A stretch of DNA of 64,000 bases from Archangium violaceum (GTDB lineage Bacteria > Myxococcota > Myxococcia > Myxococcales > Myxococcaceae): assembly GCF_016859125.1 (NCBI RefSeq), contig NZ_CP069338.1, forward strand, positions 11,411,501 through 11,475,500, read 5' to 3'. The notes beneath the pieces are model-generated. The model ran no database searches. It worked only from the letters and a program-made list of their open reading frames with translations, and was not told where the DNA came from. A program made the position numbers and the translations under genes. This document shows positions 10,701 to 35,087 of the stretch, in pieces; positions within the stretch are counted from its first letter, which is position 1; every line of letters starts with the position of its first letter.

Positions 10701-10802
10701 TCCCAGGTGGTCACCGGCGGCTACCCCATGGCCTTCACCAACCCCTTCCTCCTCGACCGGAACGGCAACGGAACCTTCGATGCCCCCGGCGTGGTTCCGT
10801 GA
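7782..10802 (+). CDS. CehA/McbA-type PHP-domain metallohydrolase lipoprotein
   Basis: This large protein of about 1,006 residues is probably an envelope metallohydrolase. It starts with a lipoprotein signal (hydrophobic core, then LTLAGC with the lipidated Cys near residue 19); translation upstream of this ATG would be out of context. The N-terminal half is beta-rich, with a carboxypeptidase-regulatory-like segment near 430-530. A PHP domain follows: DLHVH with His547 and His549, STDHD near 580, a conserved GHYNFWPL segment and NSDSH near 763, giving the His/Asp metal ligands typical of CehA/McbA proteins. Near residues 930-950 an Asp-rich DTGDNNGDGVVDRSD motif looks like a dockerin-type calcium loop. 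The substrate is unknown. The next gene overlaps or abuts the stop. Confidence 0.88.
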   Translation: MSSPLRLLAASLALASLTLAGCKKESCLGNDEGCRVSSPCEKLSYSCEAASGSALEVRVLTAEDKRVGSNDPVPGTETVPGGLNALGARGDILLGNDRAVAVLAGLGTTHLLDPGGGSLIDLSARGKNNDGINQVLPVVGILPADAVHYTSMKIIDERPTRVAVQLDGTLDGKPEFPVHTLYEMRPCEPGVRVRTEVLNASVDPQLWALADGFYWSGREALPFTPSEGTGYEHPSFGLTTIGDAYRKFPYLTATLSSEPASSYAHVACGETDLLEGFQSDQISSSGLPRTVVPPRDYLVFERFLAVSERGDVASAADLALELRQKLHGEQYVTLTGLVNRGETPLGAGREVSVLISEGDLAADPKTRIPWTQVTPNKEGRFQARVPAGRNYVVELHAFGRKVADRQLDKVDADADLGTLTVPASTRLTVNVNDATSGEPLIAEVFVVPVDADNQTATEGSLHGRFGTCAPWLGPPPGPSPACNRFLVHSGTATVDAPRGRYHVYAFKGPFWTLARETVTLGAEDTTLSFSLGKLPLQPPGSVGADLHVHGAASFDSSIPDMDRVLSFAATDLDVIVSTDHDVIYDYAQIVRNLGLQDKMSTVVGLETTGHILWMKRPGYDIPLVIGHYNFWPLEYDPTKPRNGAPADEVVEPGELFDRVMASTSPTLQKQLVIQLNHPWADAEFGRDLGFPRALALNTLKNLPSHDDGSRAGMYVRTPRGGFANNAQHTQEVMNGTQNDLLLPYRAFWFYTLNQGQRVTGTANSDSHSLTDNTVGVPRNIVYTDAVPGPGFDTARFNAALKAGDSFGTNGPIIEATVDTASGPRRFGLTPLVPSADAKLHLKVSAAPWVPVSEVRLIVNGRVVKTIGSEELSHPDPEGIFGTGGLLRYQKDIPLSDVLERTGDAWLVVEAGTALPPAADFGGPAGEGPDGIPDTGDNNGDGVVDRSDIEKDADYGPLRNRPPPSSEADPLFHFSQVVTGGYPMAFTNPFLLDRNGNGTFDAPGVVP

Positions 10803-10816
10803 ATCGAGGACACCCC

Positions 10817-11647
10817 GTGAACATGTCCCGACTGCTCGTCGCGCTCGCCGCCCTGCTGCTCACGCCCGCCGCCGCTCGCGCGGAGGGCGGGTGTGAACAG
10901 TGGATCGCCCCCGCGCTCGCCGAGGGCCCCGTCACCTTCGGCTTCCTGTCCGCCGATGTCGCCACCGGCCGCCGTGCCTGCCCCCGCACCGAGGTGGGCT
11001 TCGGTGTGCAGGGCAGCGCCATCATCGAGACGCAGAACCTCTATGGCGCCGTCACCGGCGCGGGCCTGCTCTCCGGCAGCTTCGCCGTGCGCCCGGACCT
11101 GGAGATTTTCGCCACCCTGGAGGCGCTGCGCTTCCAGTACGTCCAGAACGCCAGCCTCACCGGGACGCGCATGTCCCTGGGGCAGCTCACCGTGGGCGGC
11201 ACCTACGTGGCGCTGGCGAGCGGCGCCTTCGTGCTGTCCCCGAGCGTGCGGCTGCAGCTGCCCACGTCCTTCGCCAGCCCGAGGACCCGCACCCTGGGTG
11301 CGGAGATTGGCGCCGCCGCGCTGTACCGGCCGACGAACCGCTTCGAGGTGCACGGGTACGCGGGTGTGGACGGCTCCCTGGGCCTGGGGGCCGCGGATCC
11401 ACTGCCCCAGGCCGGACTCCTGGTGAATGTGGGCACCGAGTACGCGCTCTTCAGCGGCTTCGCCGCCGTGCTGGATGCCAACGTGCACTTCGGCCACCGG
11501 GCCGCGCTGGACTACGTGGCGCCCGCCGTGGGGCTTCGCTTCCGCGCGGGCGAGCACTTCGGCGCGGAGCTGGGCGCCAGCCTGCCCGTGCTCGGCGCCG
11601 AGCGCGCCCTGGCCGCCGGCGGGCTGAAGCTCACGTACCGGATGTAA
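10817..11647 (+). CDS. Outer-membrane beta-barrel-like secreted protein
   Basis: This 276-residue protein has a clear signal peptide (LLVALAALLLTPAAARA) followed by alternating polar/hydrophobic strands and a C-terminal aromatic-basic strand (LKLTYRM), which suggests a small outer-membrane barrel. I chose the GTG at 10817 because GAGG lies 7 bases upstream; a GTG at 10799 overlapping the previous stop and an ATG at 10823 are alternatives. It probably shares an operon with the preceding PHP lipoprotein. No specific function can be assigned. Confidence 0.75.
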   Translation: MNMSRLLVALAALLLTPAAARAEGGCEQWIAPALAEGPVTFGFLSADVATGRRACPRTEVGFGVQGSAIIETQNLYGAVTGAGLLSGSFAVRPDLEIFATLEALRFQYVQNASLTGTRMSLGQLTVGGTYVALASGAFVLSPSVRLQLPTSFASPRTRTLGAEIGAAALYRPTNRFEVHGYAGVDGSLGLGAADPLPQAGLLVNVGTEYALFSGFAAVLDANVHFGHRAALDYVAPAVGLRFRAGEHFGAELGASLPVLGAERALAAGGLKLTYRM

Positions 11648-11712
11648 GTCATGAGGGAGGGCAGGTGTGCCCAGGAGCTTGTCCCTGTCCTCCCGGACCT
11701 CGTGCGCATCGG

Positions 11713-11769
11713 CTCAAAATGTGGGAATCTCGACATCGTCAGCTTCATTGGGGAATTCCCACTTTTGAG
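11713..11769. repeat. 15-bp inverted repeat upstream of the histidine kinase gene
   Basis: The left arm, 11713-11728 (CTCAAAATGTGGGAAT), pairs with 11755-11769 (ATTCCCACTTTTGAG). All 15 positions match apart from one unpaired T, and the loop is 26 bases. The right arm overlaps a second perfect palindrome, GGGAATTCCC (11751-11760). It lies 66 bp after one gene and 87 bp before the kinase start, so it could be a terminator-like hairpin or an operator. Confidence 0.8.
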
Positions 11770-11855
11770 ACTTCTCGCGCCGTGCGGTCCAGGCCGGTCT
11801 TCCGGCAGAGGACTGGAACGCCCGGCCTCGAACGAAATCAGGTCGCCCGGTTGCC

Positions 11856-14102
11856 ATGTCGTTCAGCTCTCCTCGCGCACCGCTGGCCCGTTCGACGCTC
11901 ATCCACATGGGTGCGCGCATCGGGGTCATCGTCGCGCTGACGACCCTCTTCAGCTACCTCCACATCCTCAACACCCAACGTGGCGAGGCGCGGATACGGT
12001 TGGAGCGCTACATCTCGGAGCACAGCCAACGCGAGCAGGCCATCTTCCTGCTCGCCGAGGACAACCAGTCCGTCATCCTGAAGGCCCTGGCGGAGCGGCT
12101 CAACGCCCGCGCCCCGGAGGACGTGAGCGCCCGCTTCGAGCGCCTGTTCGTGTCCCTGCCCGACGGCACGGTGCGCAACCGCGCCGAGAGCTTCGACGGC
12201 ACACGAGAGCCGGGTGTCCTGGTTCCCCAGGGAGTCCGGCTCGACGAGGACCTGCGCCAGAGGATCCTCGCCGCGTATGACGTGATCTCCCAGTTCGGGC
12301 CCGCCTTCCATACGCGCTTCGCGAACACCTACATCACGCTGCCGGAGGGGCCGCTCATCATCTACTGGCCGGAACAGCCCAACCTGAGCCTGGAGTCCGC
12401 ACCGAACTTCCTGGGCACGCAGCTGGCCTTCTTCACCATCAGCCGCCCCGACCAGAACCCGGAGCGGAAGACGACGTGGACGGGGGCCTACTACGATCCG
12501 GTCTCCCACGAGGCGATGGTCTCGGTCTCCACGCCCCTGGACCTGGAGCGACGCCATGTCGCGACGATCAGCCAGGACGTGTTGCTCGCGGGGATGATGG
12601 CCCGCCTCCAGAAGGACACCATGCCCGGGGCGTACAACCTGCTCTTCCACGACGACGGGCAACTCATCACCCATCCCAAGCTGAAGCCGCAGGACCTGGG
12701 CAGCGAACACAACATCCTGGACGCCGCGAAGCAGCCCGGGGGCGAGGGAGCACCCACGTGGGCGGTTTCCGAGAAGCAGCGGGTCCACCTGCGCGACATC
12801 TTCGAGCGGGTGAAGAACCGTCCACCGGGTGTGTCCGTGGTGGAGCTGCCGGAGCATGACGAGTTCCTCGCCATGGGTCAGTTCCAGGGCCCCGGCTGGA
12901 ACTTCGTCACCGTGTTCCCCGAGACGCTGGTGACGAAGCCGGCCGCCCAGGCCGCCCGCTACGTCCTGTTGCTCGGCAGCATCTCGCTCCTGCTCGAGCT
13001 GGTGATGATGCACTGGGTGCTCAAGCAGCAGATCTCCATTCCACTCCAGTCCTTCACCCAGGCGACCGATCGGGTGGCCTCCGGTGACTTCAACGTCGAG
13101 CTGAACACGGCGCGACGGGACGAGCTGGGGCAACTGGCCCGCGCCTTCCGCCTCATGGCCGACAAGGTGCAACGGCGCGAGGAGGAGCTGCGCCAGGCCA
13201 ACGAGAGCCTGGAGCAGCGCGTGGAGGAGCGCACGCGCGAGCTGCGGGACATCCACCATCAACTGGTGCAGACGGCCCGGCGCGCCGGCATGGCGGAGAT
13301 CGCCACCAACGTGCTGCACAACGTGGGCAACGTGCTCACCAGCGTCTATACCTCCGCGCAGCTCGCCAAGGAGCGCATGGAGGAGATGCGCCTGGAGCAC
13401 GTGGGCCGCGTGGCCACCCTGCTGCGGGAGAACCAGGAAGACCTCACGGGCTTCGTCACCCGGGACGAGCGGGGCCAGCACGTCCTGCCCTTCCTGGGCA
13501 AGCTGGGACAGAACCTGGTCGACGAGCGCAAGGAGATCGTCTCGCTGCTCGACGACGTGGGCCGCTACACCGAGCACATCGGCGACATCGTCAAGGTTCA
13601 ACAGAACTTCGCCCGCACGCCCCGCGTCCACGAGCCCGTGCAGCTGGCGGAGCTGGTGGAGGACGCGCTGCGCATCAACTCGGCGGGCCTCGCCCGTCAT
13701 CAGGTGAAGGTGGTGCGGCAGCTGGAGCCGCTCCCGCCCGTGCCCACCGACAAGCACAAGACCCTGATGATCCTCGTCAACCTGATCAGCAACGCCAAAT
13801 ATGCCCTGGATGCGGTCGCCCCCGACGAGCGGTGCTTGACGGTGAGGCTGACGCGGACCGGAGCCAACCGCGTCCAGATCGAAATCCACGACAACGGGAA
13901 GGGCATCGCGCCGGAGATGCTCACCCGTATCTTCCAATACGGATTCACCACCCGCGAAGACGGGCATGGCTTCGGCCTGCACTCCAGCGCCATCGCGGCG
14001 CAGGAGTTGGGTGGCGCCCTGACGGCCCGCAGTGAGGGGCCAGGACGAGGAGCCACGTTCACGCTGGAGATGCCCTATCTCGCGGCTCAGGAGGCGGCAT
14101 GA
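11856..14102 (+). CDS. Membrane sensor histidine kinase (periplasmic sensor-HAMP-kinase)
   Basis: This 748-residue kinase has an N-terminal membrane helix (about 22-38), a large periplasmic sensor of double-Cache type (about 40-365), a second helix (about 369-392, LLLGSISLLLELVMM), a HAMP segment, a coiled coil (EEELRQANESLEQRVEERTREL) and a kinase core. The phospho-acceptor is His488 in the variant H-box NVLHNVGNVL. The ATPase domain has NLISNAKYAL, DNGKGI and GHGFGLH. The stop overlaps the start of the next gene by four bases (ATGA), coupling it to response regulator 1. One kinase followed by two paralogous receivers suggests a branched phosphorelay. The ligand is not predictable. Confidence 0.93.
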   Translation: MSFSSPRAPLARSTLIHMGARIGVIVALTTLFSYLHILNTQRGEARIRLERYISEHSQREQAIFLLAEDNQSVILKALAERLNARAPEDVSARFERLFVSLPDGTVRNRAESFDGTREPGVLVPQGVRLDEDLRQRILAAYDVISQFGPAFHTRFANTYITLPEGPLIIYWPEQPNLSLESAPNFLGTQLAFFTISRPDQNPERKTTWTGAYYDPVSHEAMVSVSTPLDLERRHVATISQDVLLAGMMARLQKDTMPGAYNLLFHDDGQLITHPKLKPQDLGSEHNILDAAKQPGGEGAPTWAVSEKQRVHLRDIFERVKNRPPGVSVVELPEHDEFLAMGQFQGPGWNFVTVFPETLVTKPAAQAARYVLLLGSISLLLELVMMHWVLKQQISIPLQSFTQATDRVASGDFNVELNTARRDELGQLARAFRLMADKVQRREEELRQANESLEQRVEERTRELRDIHHQLVQTARRAGMAEIATNVLHNVGNVLTSVYTSAQLAKERMEEMRLEHVGRVATLLRENQEDLTGFVTRDERGQHVLPFLGKLGQNLVDERKEIVSLLDDVGRYTEHIGDIVKVQQNFARTPRVHEPVQLAELVEDALRINSAGLARHQVKVVRQLEPLPPVPTDKHKTLMILVNLISNAKYALDAVAPDERCLTVRLTRTGANRVQIEIHDNGKGIAPEMLTRIFQYGFTTREDGHGFGLHSSAIAAQELGGALTARSEGPGRGATFTLEMPYLAAQEAA

Positions 14103-14602
14103 GCAACACCTCAGACAGACGACGCATCCTCATCATCGACGACTCCGAGGCCATCCACACGGACTTCCGGCGCATCCTCAACCCGGAACAACGCCGGAGC
14201 AGGAACGACCTCGACCAGCTGGAAGAGGTGCTCTTCGGCCCGGCTCCCTCCCGTGCCTCCACGCTCGAGGAGTCCCTGTTCGAGGTGGAGTCCGCCTTCC
14301 AGGGGCAGGAGGGTGTCGCCAAGGTGCGCGAGGCCGAGGCGACTGGCCGCCCCTACTCGCTGGTGTTCCTCGACTACCGGATGCCGCCCGGGTGGAACGG
14401 CGCCGAGACGCTGAGGCATCTGCGGACGGTGTCACCCGCGCTGCGCGTGGTGCTCTGCTCGGCCTACTCCGACTATTCGTGGGCGGAGATGCTCCAGAAG
14501 TTTGGCGAGCACCACTCCCTGAGGGAGCTGAGGAAGCCCTTCAACGGGCAGGAGGTGCGCAAGCTGGCCCTCTCCCTCACCGAGCAGAGAGACACGCCTT
14601 AG
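14099..14602 (+). CDS. Response regulator 1, receiver-only with an insertion
   Basis: This 167-residue stand-alone receiver domain has the acidic pair Asp14-Asp15, the phospho-acceptor Asp92 in FLDYRMP, SAYSDYS and the Lys of RKPF. The gap from the acidic pair to the acceptor is about 78 residues instead of the usual 40 or so. An insertion of roughly 35 residues (around RRSRNDLDQLEEVLFGP) therefore sits after the first helix. There is no output domain, so it probably works by protein contact or as a phosphate carrier. It is translationally coupled to the upstream kinase. Confidence 0.92.
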   Translation: MSNTSDRRRILIIDDSEAIHTDFRRILNPEQRRSRNDLDQLEEVLFGPAPSRASTLEESLFEVESAFQGQEGVAKVREAEATGRPYSLVFLDYRMPPGWNGAETLRHLRTVSPALRVVLCSAYSDYSWAEMLQKFGEHHSLRELRKPFNGQEVRKLALSLTEQRDTP

Positions 14603-14718
14603 GTTCGAATCCCCGGGGGGAAGAGCAGGTGGGCAGCTCTCCTCCTGAGCCATGAGGAATTTCCGCGACCTCCCTGGCGTCCATCAGGGATGCCCCATCC
14701 GCCGGTCCAGGAGGCGAC

Positions 14719-15237
14719 ATGAGCAACTGTCCGAGCAAGAAGCGAATCCTCGTCATCGATGACTCCGAGGCCATCCACACGGATTTCAAGCGGATCCTCA
14801 ACCCGGAGCAGCGCCGGAGCCGGGGCGACATCGACATGCTGGAGGAGGCGCTCTTCGGCCCGACGCAGACTCGCGGCAATGCCTCCGCCGAGCCGGATTT
14901 CGAGGTGGACTCCGCCTTCCAGGGGCAGGAGGGCGTCGCCAAGATTCGCGCCTCCATGCAGAACAACCAGCCCTACGCGCTGGTGTTCCTCGACTACCGG
15001 ATGCCGCCCGGTTGGAACGGAGCGGAGACCCTCCGGCGTCTGAGGGAAGTCGCCCCCTCGTTGCGCGTGGTGCTCTGCTCGGCCTACTCCGACTACTCCT
15101 GGGCGGAGCTGGTCCGGGAGTTCAGCGACCTCCAGTTGCTGAAGGAGCTGAGGAAGCCCTTCAACGGCCAGGAGGTGCGCCAGCTCGCCATCAAGCTCAC
15201 CGGAGAAGACGACGATCCCTCTCACGCCCCGACGTGA
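14719..15237 (+). CDS. Response regulator 2, paralogue of regulator 1
   Basis: This 172-residue receiver is closely related to the preceding one. It has the same Asp14-Asp15, the same Asp92 in FLDYRMP, SAYSDYSW and RKPFNGQEVR, and the same insertion after helix 1 (RRSRGDIDMLEEALFGP). The leader is also duplicated: both genes follow GGAGGCG(G/A)C immediately before ATGAGCAAC. The copies differ most in the insertion and the last helix, as expected if partner choice has diverged. The gap between them is 116 bp. The stop lies 5 bp from the convergent PKS stop. Confidence 0.92.
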   Translation: MSNCPSKKRILVIDDSEAIHTDFKRILNPEQRRSRGDIDMLEEALFGPTQTRGNASAEPDFEVDSAFQGQEGVAKIRASMQNNQPYALVFLDYRMPPGWNGAETLRRLREVAPSLRVVLCSAYSDYSWAELVREFSDLQLLKELRKPFNGQEVRQLAIKLTGEDDDPSHAPT

Positions 15238-15250
15238 GCCCCTCAGGGGC
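15238..15250. terminator. Short hairpin between convergent stops
   Basis: GCCCC-TCA-GGGGC is a perfect 5-bp stem with a 3-base loop. It spans the 5-bp gap between the response regulator and PKS stops and runs into the PKS coding end. It is the only terminator-like element available to either transcript here; there is no T tract. Confidence 0.4.
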
Positions 15251-17516
15251 GCGGCTCGGATCGCCGCGAGAGCCAGTAGCGCTGACGCTGGAAGGGATAG
15301 GTGGGCAGGAGCACCCTTCGCCGCTGATAGGGCGCATCGAAGGCCGCCCAGTCCACCTCCAACCCCCTCACGTACAGCGCGCCCAGCGTCTTCGACAGCC
15401 GCGTCCAGTCCGCTTCGCTCGGGGTGATGGGGACAACCTCGTCGCCCTCGCCGAGCCCCGGTCCGGTGCCCACCAGCGGCAGCTTGCGCACAGCCAACCG
15501 CAGCCCCTCCTCCAGGCCCAGGACTCCCGAGTCCACCGCCGCCACGTACTCGCCCACGCCCCGGCCCGTCACCGAATGGGGAACCACGCCCCACGCCCGC
15601 CACATCCGGGCCAGTGCCCACTCCACCGCGAACACCGCCGCCCTGCTGTACGCCTCTTCCTTCGACAGCTCGGACCCGGAGCCATACATCACCTGCACCA
15701 GCGGCTTCTCCAGCACGCCCTTCAGCGCGTCCCCGCACTTCTCCAGCGCTTCACGGAAGACAGGCTGCGTCTCGTACAACGACCTGCCCAGCTCCGAGGA
15801 CCGCTCCCCTTCCCCGCCGAAGACGAAGGCCACGGCCGGTGACGGGGTACTCGCGCGTCCCGTCCATAGCCCTTCGCCCCCGCGTCCCGCTTCCGCCGCC
15901 AGGAGTCTCTCGCGCAGCTGTTGCGTGCCGCCGCCCACCACCGCCAGCCGGTGCTCGAAGTGGGCCCGTCCCGCCGCGGCCGTGAAGCACACGTCTCCCG
16001 CTTCCGCGTCATTCGTTGCCAGGAACCGGGCGTAACGGCCCGCCTGGGCTCGCAGGGCCTCCTCGCTCCGAGCCGAGAGCACCAGCACGTGCTCGGACCG
16101 CTCCTTGTCCCGCTTCACTTCCGCCAGGGGTGGCGCTTCCTCCAGCACCACGTGCGCCAGGGTGCCCGTCCGCCCGTAGGACGTCACCCCCGCGATGCGC
16201 CGGCCCTGCGTCGGCTCCCACGCCGTCCGCTCCACCGGCACCCTCACGCCCATCCCCTTCCAGTCGATGAGCGGGTTGGGCTTCTTCAGGTGCAGGTGCG
16301 GCGGCAATTGCTTGTGACGCATCGCCAGCACCACCTTCATCATCCCCACGACGCCCGAGGCCGCCTCCGGATAGCCGATGTTCGTCTTCACCGAGCCCAT
16401 CCACAGCGACTCCCCGCCCTTCCTCCCCTCCTTCAACACCGACCACATCGCCTCGGCCTCGATGGGGTCTCCCATCGCCGTCCCCGTCCCGTGTGCCTCC
16501 AGGTAGCTCACCTCGGAGGGAGACACGCCCGCGTTCCGCAACGCCTCACGGATGACGGCCTGCTGTGCCACTCCATTCGGTACCGTGAACGAGCTGCTCG
16601 GACCGTCATGCCCCACCGCCGAGCCCCGGATGACCGCCAGGATGTTGGCCCCCCGGGCCCGCGCATCCGACAGCCGCTCGAGCACCAGCACGCCACAGGC
16701 CTCCGCACGGCCATAGCCATCCGCGGAGGCATCGAACGACTTGCATCTCCCATCCGGAGAGAGCGCTCCGCTGCGGGAGAGATAGACACTCGCCTCCGGC
16801 GAGAGGATGAGGTTCACCCCCGCCGCCAGCGCCATCGAGCACTCGCCATTCCTCAGGCTCTGGCTGGCCAGGTGCACCGCCACCAGCGATGACGCGCACG
16901 CCGAGTCCAACACCACGCTCGGTCCCTGAAAGCCAAACAGGTACGACAGCCGCCCGGAGATCGCGCAGTTCGCTCGCGCGCCGATGAAGTAGGGATCGAT
17001 GCCAGCCAGGCCCTCCGCGTTCAGCGCGAGCTGCCCATAGTCATTGTTCATCACCCCCACGAAGACGCCCACGCGCTCTCGCCTGGTGCGCACCACCGCG
17101 TGCCCCGCCCGCTCCAATGCCTCCCAGGCCACCTCGAGCACCAGCCGCTGCTGCGGATCCATGCTCTCCGCTTCTCGTGGCGAGATGCCGAAGAACCGGG
17201 CGTCGAACCGGTCCACGTCCTTCAGGAAGCCTCCGCGCCGCGTGCGGATCTTCCCCGGAGCCTGGGGATCCGGATCGTACAGGGCCTCGGCGTCCCAGCG
17301 GTCCGGCGGAACCTCACCGGTCGCATCCACCCCCTTCACCTGCAGGTCCCAGAAGTCCTCCGGGCTCTCCACGCCTCCCGGCAGACGGCAGGCCATGCCG
17401 ACGATGGCGATCGGCTCCCGACGGGCGGCCTCGGCCTGCTCCAACCGGGCCTCCAGCTTGCGGATCTTCACCAGCTGCTGCTGCAGCAACTGGCGATAAT
17501 TGATCTCCTCGGACAT
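15243..17516 (-). CDS. Terminal type I PKS protein: altered KS plus dead, truncated AT; no ACP or TE
   Basis: This is the last gene of the PKS operon, 757 residues. A coiled-coil docking helix (1-33) leads into a ketosynthase with Cys207 (DSACASS instead of DTACSSS) and an intact EAHGTGT His. The second catalytic His (NIGH) is Tyr382 (NIGYPEAASG), and the usual GTNAH motif reads GTLAH. The AT that follows keeps only its start: the nucleophile motif is GRGVG with Gly653 in place of Ser, roughly 150 residues of the fold are missing, and the post-AT linker (TYPFQRQRYW) ends the protein. It closely resembles the KS2-AT segment of the preceding PKS. The ATG follows AGGAGCGGAG in a 10-bp gap. It is either a non-condensing docking or transfer protein or a decaying remnant. 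Confidence 0.92.
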   Translation of the reverse strand: MSEEINYRQLLQQQLVKIRKLEARLEQAEAARREPIAIVGMACRLPGGVESPEDFWDLQVKGVDATGEVPPDRWDAEALYDPDPQAPGKIRTRRGGFLKDVDRFDARFFGISPREAESMDPQQRLVLEVAWEALERAGHAVVRTRRERVGVFVGVMNNDYGQLALNAEGLAGIDPYFIGARANCAISGRLSYLFGFQGPSVVLDSACASSLVAVHLASQSLRNGECSMALAAGVNLILSPEASVYLSRSGALSPDGRCKSFDASADGYGRAEACGVLVLERLSDARARGANILAVIRGSAVGHDGPSSSFTVPNGVAQQAVIREALRNAGVSPSEVSYLEAHGTGTAMGDPIEAEAMWSVLKEGRKGGESLWMGSVKTNIGYPEAASGVVGMMKVVLAMRHKQLPPHLHLKKPNPLIDWKGMGVRVPVERTAWEPTQGRRIAGVTSYGRTGTLAHVVLEEAPPLAEVKRDKERSEHVLVLSARSEEALRAQAGRYARFLATNDAEAGDVCFTAAAGRAHFEHRLAVVGGGTQQLRERLLAAEAGRGGEGLWTGRASTPSPAVAFVFGGEGERSSELGRSLYETQPVFREALEKCGDALKGVLEKPLVQVMYGSGSELSKEEAYSRAAVFAVEWALARMWRAWGVVPHSVTGRGVGEYVAAVDSGVLGLEEGLRLAVRKLPLVGTGPGLGEGDEVVPITPSEADWTRLSKTLGALYVRGLEVDWAAFDAPYQRRRVLLPTYPFQRQRYWLSRRSEPRP
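15505..15778. repeat. Near-identical direct repeat, copy 1 (in the terminal PKS gene)
   Basis: This 274-bp segment aligns without gaps to 20603-20876 (offset 5,098). By eye there are about 15 differences, including one run of about 64 identical bases. It encodes the degenerate AT (GRGVG region). Synonymous sites are also conserved, which indicates recent duplication or gene conversion. Confidence 0.88.
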
Positions 17517-17526
17517 CTCCGCTCCT

Positions 17527-34761
<17,235 letters not shown>

Positions 34762-35087
34762 GTGTTGCCTTCCCTGTGTCCGTCAAAGGTCCACTGCGCT
34801 GTCGGTGAGTGTCAACAGGCCGACGTCAATGAATTACGACCTTCACGGGGTTCGCGCGTTTTCGTGTGTCCGGTACGTTGTCACTCTCACGGTTGCCATT
34901 CCCCCCAGCTGGCGACCGGACAGCACTCGCGGTGAATGCGAGCCGTCGCCTCTGTACACAGCAAAATCGCATGTCTCATTTTGCATGACGAGCGGGTAAA
35001 GGCAGACCCGCAATCTTTACGGGAGATCCGGGAATCCTGACGCCTCGTATCTCTCGCAATGATGTACGCGCCAATTCCTGGCAGTAC
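34762..35087 (-). promoter_or_regulatory. Upstream region of the PKS operon
   Basis: This 326-bp gap contains no credible gene. It lies between the racemase stop and the PKS start, both on the minus strand. On the minus strand TTGACA occurs 50-60 bases before the PKS ATG, a plausible sigma-70 -35 box, but the -10 position (17 bases on) is poor. Part of the gap (about 34960-35020) is unusually AT-rich for this window. I found no convincing sigma-54 -24/-12 pair. Confidence 0.4.

Noticed and set aside
34762-35087. A sigma-54 promoter for the PKS operon
   Set aside because: The only TGGC...TTGC pair has the wrong spacing between GG and GC.
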